64,000 nt of DNA, taken from positions 32,077,545 through 32,141,544 of the forward strand of contig OZ025245.1 in assembly GCA_964019155.1 (NCBI GenBank), in the 5' to 3' direction. Positions within the stretch are counted from its first letter, which is position 1. Each line of letters begins with the position of its first letter. The notes below the pieces were generated by a model. The model was not told the origin of the DNA, searched no databases, and worked only from the letters and a program-made list of their open reading frames with translations. Below are positions 62,904-64,000 of the stretch, piece after piece. The DNA is from Osedax fenrisi. Its lineage: Eukaryota > Annelida > Polychaeta > Sabellida > Siboglinidae. Made by a program: the position numbers and the translations under genes.

Positions 62904-63499
62904 CAGTAAAACCTCTCTATAAGAAACTATTTTTTTTCAGTACTTTTTTTCTTATAGAGAGGTTTTCTTATAAAGAGGTTTTTACTTTTCCAATGATTTT
63001 AAGAATTAATTTATAATTGAAAATGCATTATATAACCTATAGGTTATATATATATATATATAATATATTTACTTATATTTATTTAAAAGTATTAATCAAA
63101 AGAATAGTTTAGAAATGTATTTAAAAATAACATTTATTAATTAATTTTGATAAATTTTAATAAATGTATGGATATACAATAACGAGTATTAATTAATTTT
63201 AATCCATTTCGAGCTATTTATGTAATATAAAATATTTGTAAGAAAAAAAAATATCTTATATAATAATTAATTTCTATAATTGTTATCAATATATAATAAT
63301 TCTATTTATATGTAATTCTTTTTTATATTTTGTATACAATAAGTTTCTTATAAAGAGGTTTTTCTTATATTGTTCTTATAAAATTTTCTTATAGAGGTTT
63401 TTTAATGTGGAAAAGGTTGAATTCCAACCAAATGTGTGAACAATTTTCTTATAAAGAGGTTTTTCTTATAAAGAGGTTTCTTATAGAGAGGTTTTACTG
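62904..63499. mobile_element. 596-base pogo/Tigger-like MITE with perfect terminal repeats
   Basis: The ends are exact inverted repeats: cagtaaaacctctctataag (running three more bases) at the left and its complement ending ttttactg at the right. Both are flanked by TA, the mariner/pogo target. Inside, cttataaagaggttt or cttatagaggttt recurs at least five times near both ends, likely transposase-binding repeats. The centre is A+T-rich with no transposase, so movement would need a related enzyme elsewhere. Confidence 0.85.
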
Positions 63500-63501
63500 T
63501 A

Positions 63502-64000
63502 TATATATATATATATATATATATAAAGTATAGTTACTAATTGTAATTGAAATATATAATGCACTCAATAGTATACCATGTAATATAGGTATATATTTAT
63601 TTGTAATATGTTTATATTGAGTCATACACAATATATGAACATGTTATAAATTAATCAAACTAGTATGCATGATAAAGCTTGAAAATATCTAATGTGTCAA
63701 TTTATTAAGTTAATACACACATATATTGCAGATAAATATATACCTATATTATATTGTATATAATTAGGTTACACAGCTTACTATTTATATTGTAAAGGTC
63801 TATCATGCATACTAGTATGATTAATTGATAATATCAGTCACATATATTATGTTATTCTGATTAATATTATGTTGAGTGAATATATATTTACAATATATAA
63901 TAATATAGAAATAATATTTATATAATGGATTCAAATTAAATTTATCATATTAAAATTAATAATACACAGCCTAATTTATTTTGATTAATATAGATCGTTT
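63502..64000. other. A+T-rich end of the window
   Basis: No gene or repeat family was recognised. An imperfect inverted repeat (actagtatgcat near 63661 and catactagtatga near 63807) is present. Confidence 0.4.

Overview
This window looks like nuclear DNA of an invertebrate animal with a very A+T-rich genome. Three things point to this. There are spliced genes with GT..AG introns and a BTB-BACK-Kelch gene of animal type. There are tRNA-derived SINE, non-LTR LINE, Ty3/gypsy-type and cut-and-paste transposon remnants. There are very many (AT)n and (GT)n microsatellites. No bacterial operon, ribosome binding site or CRISPR array is visible. I cannot name the species; a sponge, a cnidarian or another low-GC invertebrate would all fit.

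The left 26 kb is dominated by a recent tandem duplication. The right copy (10753-26106) is about 15.4 kb. The left copy (332-10744) is its near-identical twin, but it lacks a 4.9-kb piece (16097-21002). That loss can be explained by recombination between two direct repeats flanking the piece. The junction between the copies carries a duplicated 9-mer, and the right-hand breakpoint sits at the tip of a large imperfect hairpin. Each copy carries a decayed gypsy-type gag-pol remnant (minus strand), a second gag-like fragment, a pair of phase-matched exons on the plus strand and a minisatellite. Apart from these exon-like pieces I see no working gene there.

From 16.1 to 20.6 kb, the segment found only in the right copy holds a SINE, a broken LINE reverse transcriptase and a ~458-bp transposon with 6-bp target duplications. 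The LINE and its flank reappear inverted at 42.8-44.4 kb, and the transposon reappears at 33.3 and 61.3 kb. From 26.2 to 36.7 kb the DNA is A+T-rich and contains an older, diverged, inverted copy of parts of the duplicated unit (31.6-35.6 kb), followed by a gypsy-type integrase remnant (35.86-36.43 kb).

Real gene content is sparse. (1) Four phase-matched exons on the plus strand at 38.4-39.65 kb encode the C-terminal part of a coiled-coil-like protein. (2) Three exon-like segments on the minus strand at 48.5-50.2 kb come from an unrecognised gene that is probably broken, since one has an in-frame TAG. (3) A complete three-exon BTB-BACK-Kelch gene lies on the minus strand at 51.58-53.86 kb. 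The last 8 kb is a transposon graveyard with four short inverted-repeat elements of different types. Nothing indicates that these genes work together.
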